In this document: positions 5,597-7,686 of the stretch, piece after piece
How the letters are laid out: each line of letters begins with the position of its first letter
How positions within the stretch are numbered: the first letter of the stretch is position 1
The notes under the pieces: model-generated
The model's input: only the letters and a program-made list of their open reading frames with translations
Database searches by the model: none
What the model was told of the DNA's origin: nothing
NCBI GenBank assembly: GCA_900550455.1
Contig: URSE01000051.1
Coordinates: forward strand, 1-7,686
Direction: 5' to 3'
DNA length: 7,686 bases
DNA from: an uncultured Veillonella sp.
GTDB lineage: Bacteria; Bacillota; Negativicutes; Veillonellales; Veillonellaceae
Made by a program: the position numbers and the translations under genes

Positions 5597-6691
5597 ATGA
5601 CACAACAAGCAAATCCACAAGAATTGACCATAGGATCTGCCCATGGCCGATTCAAAGCTAAGCCTATCAGCTTTAAAGGACGGGTTAGCCGGTCTGAATT
5701 TTACCTCACCACCATCTTGGTACCTTGGGGTATTGAAATTCTAGCCCTCCTAATTCTAACCCTGGGTGGGGGTATTAGCGGTTTTTTATCCAGCCCTGGA
5801 AATCCAACTACCTGGCCTCTGGCCATAGGAGGGATCCTCTTTGTCATCATACAAATTGCCCTCTTCTTATCCCTCTTGGGTTATAGTATACGGCGTTTAC
5901 ACGATATAGGTAATAGGGGCTGGTGGGTCCTCATCTCATTGATTCCTGTTATCGGCCAAGCCATCCTCCTCTACAAGTTCCTATCCCCTTCTAATCCTGG
6001 TTCCAATGCCTACGGAGAACAACCTGTAGAGACCCTTCCTATGAACCCTGAAGCGGATGAAAATCAATTGACTCTTTGGGGTAATCTCAAGGCCACTCTC
6101 AAACAGGCCTTTACATTCAAGGGTCGTACTAGCCGTCACCAGTATACCTTGGCCTTGGGGGCAGCCTATTTATTCTATGCAGTCGTCTCCATGGCAGTAG
6201 GCTTTATCACTAACTTAGTCCAAGGCCTCGCTATCATCGATATCTACCAAAAGGCTCCTTTCCTCCTATCTTCTTCTCAAATTGTCGAAATGTACATGAT
6301 GCAAGAATACGGTACCATTTTGAGCCTCCTAGGCCTTCTCTTCCTACTTGCCACCATCATCCTATTTATCCTCTTCTTAGCCTTTATTTCCGCCTCTGTA
6401 CGTCGTTTGCATGATGCAGGCAAATCGGGCTTCTACATGCTCCTACCTGTAGCACTGGCTTTCTCATCCATCTTAGTTTTTGTGGTCGCTGTAGCTAGCC
6501 AAAACCCTGATCTCCTCTTCCTGATTGTCATCTTACAATTGGCCCACTTCCTAACTTCCCTTTATGTCCTCTACCTCTTAATTAAACCAAGTTCCTTAAA
6601 TACAAGCTATGGACCTCTCCTTCCCGCCTTCCAAGCACCTATGAAAGCAGAAGAAGAGTTAGTAGAGGAAGATAATCTTGACCAAGTTTAG
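5597..6691 (+). CDS. Tandem DUF805 membrane protein
   Basis: A 364-residue inner-membrane protein made of two DUF805 units, each normally a protein of about 110-150 residues by itself. Unit 1 (about 22-145) has the canonical marks: SFKGRVSRSEFY (25-36), RRLHDIGNRGWW (99-110), then a hydrophobic helix and a PGSNAYGEQP end. Unit 2 (about 170-350) repeats them as TFKGRTSRHQY (173-183), RRLHDAGKSGFY (269-280) and a weaker LNTSYGP end, with a longer insertion between its first helices. A short polar linker joins the units, and the C terminus is acidic (354-364). The molecular role of DUF805 proteins is not established. The start is ATG 5597, with AAAGGAG 5 nt upstream. It is monocistronic and divergent from ridA, with no neighbour that suggests a function. 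Confidence 0.9.
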   Translation: MTQQANPQELTIGSAHGRFKAKPISFKGRVSRSEFYLTTILVPWGIEILALLILTLGGGISGFLSSPGNPTTWPLAIGGILFVIIQIALFLSLLGYSIRRLHDIGNRGWWVLISLIPVIGQAILLYKFLSPSNPGSNAYGEQPVETLPMNPEADENQLTLWGNLKATLKQAFTFKGRTSRHQYTLALGAAYLFYAVVSMAVGFITNLVQGLAIIDIYQKAPFLLSSSQIVEMYMMQEYGTILSLLGLLFLLATIILFILFLAFISASVRRLHDAGKSGFYMLLPVALAFSSILVFVVAVASQNPDLLFLIVILQLAHFLTSLYVLYLLIKPSSLNTSYGPLLPAFQAPMKAEEELVEEDNLDQV

Positions 6692-6753
6692 GATTTCCGC
6701 TAAAATCTATTCAAAAAAGCATAGTCAAACTAGGAAATCATTAAAACAAGCAT

Positions 6754-6780
6754 TTAGATAATCTCCTAGGAATTATCTAA
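6754..6780. repeat. Inverted repeat downstream of the DUF805 gene
   Basis: TTAGATAAT (6754-6762) pairs with ATTATCTAA (6772-6780) around a 9-nt loop that contains CCTAGG. There is no T-tract. It lies just before the shared terminator and may be a 3'-end stabilising hairpin or a binding site. Confidence 0.4.
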
Positions 6781-6789
6781 GCAAGAACG

Positions 6790-6825
6790 AAAAAGACCTG
6801 TAAGCTGAGCTTACAGGTCTTTTTT
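6790..6825. terminator. Bidirectional terminator between the DUF805 gene and the ATPase gene
   Basis: An 11-bp GC-containing stem GACCTGTAAGC/GCTTACAGGTC (6795-6805 with 6809-6819) with a TGA loop is extended by A/T pairs. T runs of five or more occur on both strands. It ends the convergent DUF805 and ATPase transcripts. Confidence 0.94.
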
Positions 6826-6832
6826 ATAGGAC

Positions 6833-7627
6833 TTACAAGTGAATATGCAATTCTTCCCCATCACCATGGCGGTGAATGTGGACATGGTAGTCCTCATCCA
6901 CTAAGTTAACCGACTTCAAGAGATCTACCTCTTGCAAAACAGCTTGAGGACTATCATCCGCCACAATGCGATGCTTTTCATCAAAGAGAATAACCCTGTC
7001 TACCATGTCCGGCAGGCGGTGAAGGTCGTGAGTGGCAATTAATAAAGTCTTTCCCGCTTGACGAAGCATAGCTAGAAGGTCTAAAACTACCTTCTGAGTT
7101 CGTGGGTCAAGGGCAGCCATAGGTTCATCCAAGAGGAGGACCTCTGGATTAAGGGCCAAGGTAGCCGCTAGAGTCACCCGCTTTTTCTGCCCCCCTGATA
7201 GTTGGTAGGGAACGGCCTCCAAAAGGTCTTCTAGGCCTAATAAGACCACCATATCATGAACCCGTTGATCCACCTGGTCTTGGCTTAGACCCATTTGCCG
7301 AGGGCCAAAGGCAATTTCCTCGTAAACGGAAGGACAGAAAAGTTGGCTATCAGCCCGCTGAAAAACAATGCCCACATCCTTATGAAAGGCTTTCATATAG
7401 GCCTGATCCTTGAAACGATCAGCACTGAGGGACTGCTCCTTAAAGATAACCTGTCCAGAAGAGGCTTTGTGGATACCCGCTAGCAAATTGAGGACAGTCG
7501 TTTTACCAGACCCATTGGCCCCCACTAGGGCTACTGCCTGCCCTCTTTCTATGACTAGGGACAGGTCTTCTAAGACAGGTTGCCCATTATCATAGGCAAA
7601 GCCCACCTTATCTAAGGCGAAAAACAT
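6833..7627 (-). CDS. cbiO: Energy-coupling factor ABC ATPase, CbiO-like, with histidine-rich tail
   Basis: A 264-residue cytoplasmic ABC ATPase that powers an ECF-type importer, probably for cobalt or nickel. Motifs in order: Walker A GANGSGKTT (36-44), Q-loop Q90, signature LSGGQKKR (143-150), Walker B VLLLDEP (163-169, catalytic E168), D-loop ALDP (172-175), and switch H200. The stretch FQRADSQLFCPSVYEEIAFGP (89-109) is typical of the CbiO/EcfA group. The last 17 residues, from H248, contain six histidines (248, 250, 252, 254, 261, 263), which fits a transition-metal role. The start codon overlaps the stop of the upstream gene (TAATG), and GGGAGG (7634-7639) lies 6 nt upstream, so the two are translationally coupled. 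Order and coupling match cbiM-cbiN-cbiQ-cbiO operons, in which CbiO comes last, and a terminator follows directly. A generic EcfA for vitamins is the alternative. Confidence 0.9.
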   Translation of the reverse strand: MFFALDKVGFAYDNGQPVLEDLSLVIERGQAVALVGANGSGKTTVLNLLAGIHKASSGQVIFKEQSLSADRFKDQAYMKAFHKDVGIVFQRADSQLFCPSVYEEIAFGPRQMGLSQDQVDQRVHDMVVLLGLEDLLEAVPYQLSGGQKKRVTLAATLALNPEVLLLDEPMAALDPRTQKVVLDLLAMLRQAGKTLLIATHDLHRLPDMVDRVILFDEKHRIVADDSPQAVLQEVDLLKSVNLVDEDYHVHIHRHGDGEELHIHL

Positions 7628-7686
7628 TAACGACCTCCCATATAAAATACATAGATTAGAAATACCATAATGATAGCCTTGAGGCC
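7627..7686 (-). CDS. 3' end of an upstream membrane protein gene, probably cbiQ/ecfT (partial)
   Basis: The frame is open from the window edge and encodes GLKAIIMVFLIYVFYMGGR before TAA, whose last A is the first base of the ATPase start codon. The tail is a hydrophobic helix with a short positive end, as in T components (CbiQ/EcfT), which end in a membrane segment. The identity rests mainly on operon position, since cbiQ normally precedes cbiO. Another membrane subunit is possible. Confidence 0.5.
   Translation of the reverse strand, partial: GLKAIIMVFLIYVFYMGGR

Overview
The window reads as chromosomal DNA from a low-to-mid GC Bacillota (Firmicutes) bacterium. Every gene has a strong Shine-Dalgarno (SD) sequence, several promoters have near-consensus sigma-A -10 boxes, the tRNA encodes its own CCA end, and most gene ends carry compact intrinsic terminators, several of them bidirectional. 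The gene set (dicarboxylate-type DASS carrier, cobalt/nickel-type ECF ATPase, DUF805 protein) would suit a fermentative Firmicute of the Negativicutes or Lactobacillales type. I cannot settle the genus from sequence alone. I see no insertion sequence, phage gene or CRISPR array.

Layout, left to right: the left edge (1-110) is a leader running on the minus strand into a gene beyond the window. Then come a small membrane protein resembling an ECF-transporter S component (minus, 111-614) and, divergent from it, a tRNA-Gly(CCC) gene (714-787, plus) with its own promoter and terminator. A DASS/SLC13-type anion carrier (minus, 910-2364) converges on the tRNA. A 274-bp regulatory region with two clear dyads separates the carrier from a divergent alanine racemase gene (plus, 2639-3751). 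A cation-efflux family protein (minus, 3900-4853) with an unusually structured leader and a RidA deaminase (minus, 5061-5435) follow. Next is a tandem DUF805 membrane protein (plus, 5597-6691) with a good promoter. Last is the 3' end of an ECF/cobalt transport operon (minus): a CbiO-like ATPase with a histidine-rich tail (6833-7627), preceded by the final 19 codons of an upstream membrane protein, probably CbiQ/EcfT.

Functionally this is mostly a set of independent housekeeping and transport units, not one operon: wall precursor supply (Alr), imine detoxification (RidA), carboxylate exchange (DASS), metal handling (CDF-like protein, CbiO) and possibly vitamin uptake (S component). The only tight coupling visible is the TAATG overlap between the last two genes.

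I found no clear new multi-gene system. The points most worth checking are the hairpin leader of the cation-efflux gene, the operator-like dyads between the carrier and alr, the missing carbamylated-lysine position in Alr, the incomplete CDF metal site, the histidine tail on CbiO, and a marked excess of the palindrome AGGCCT across the window.
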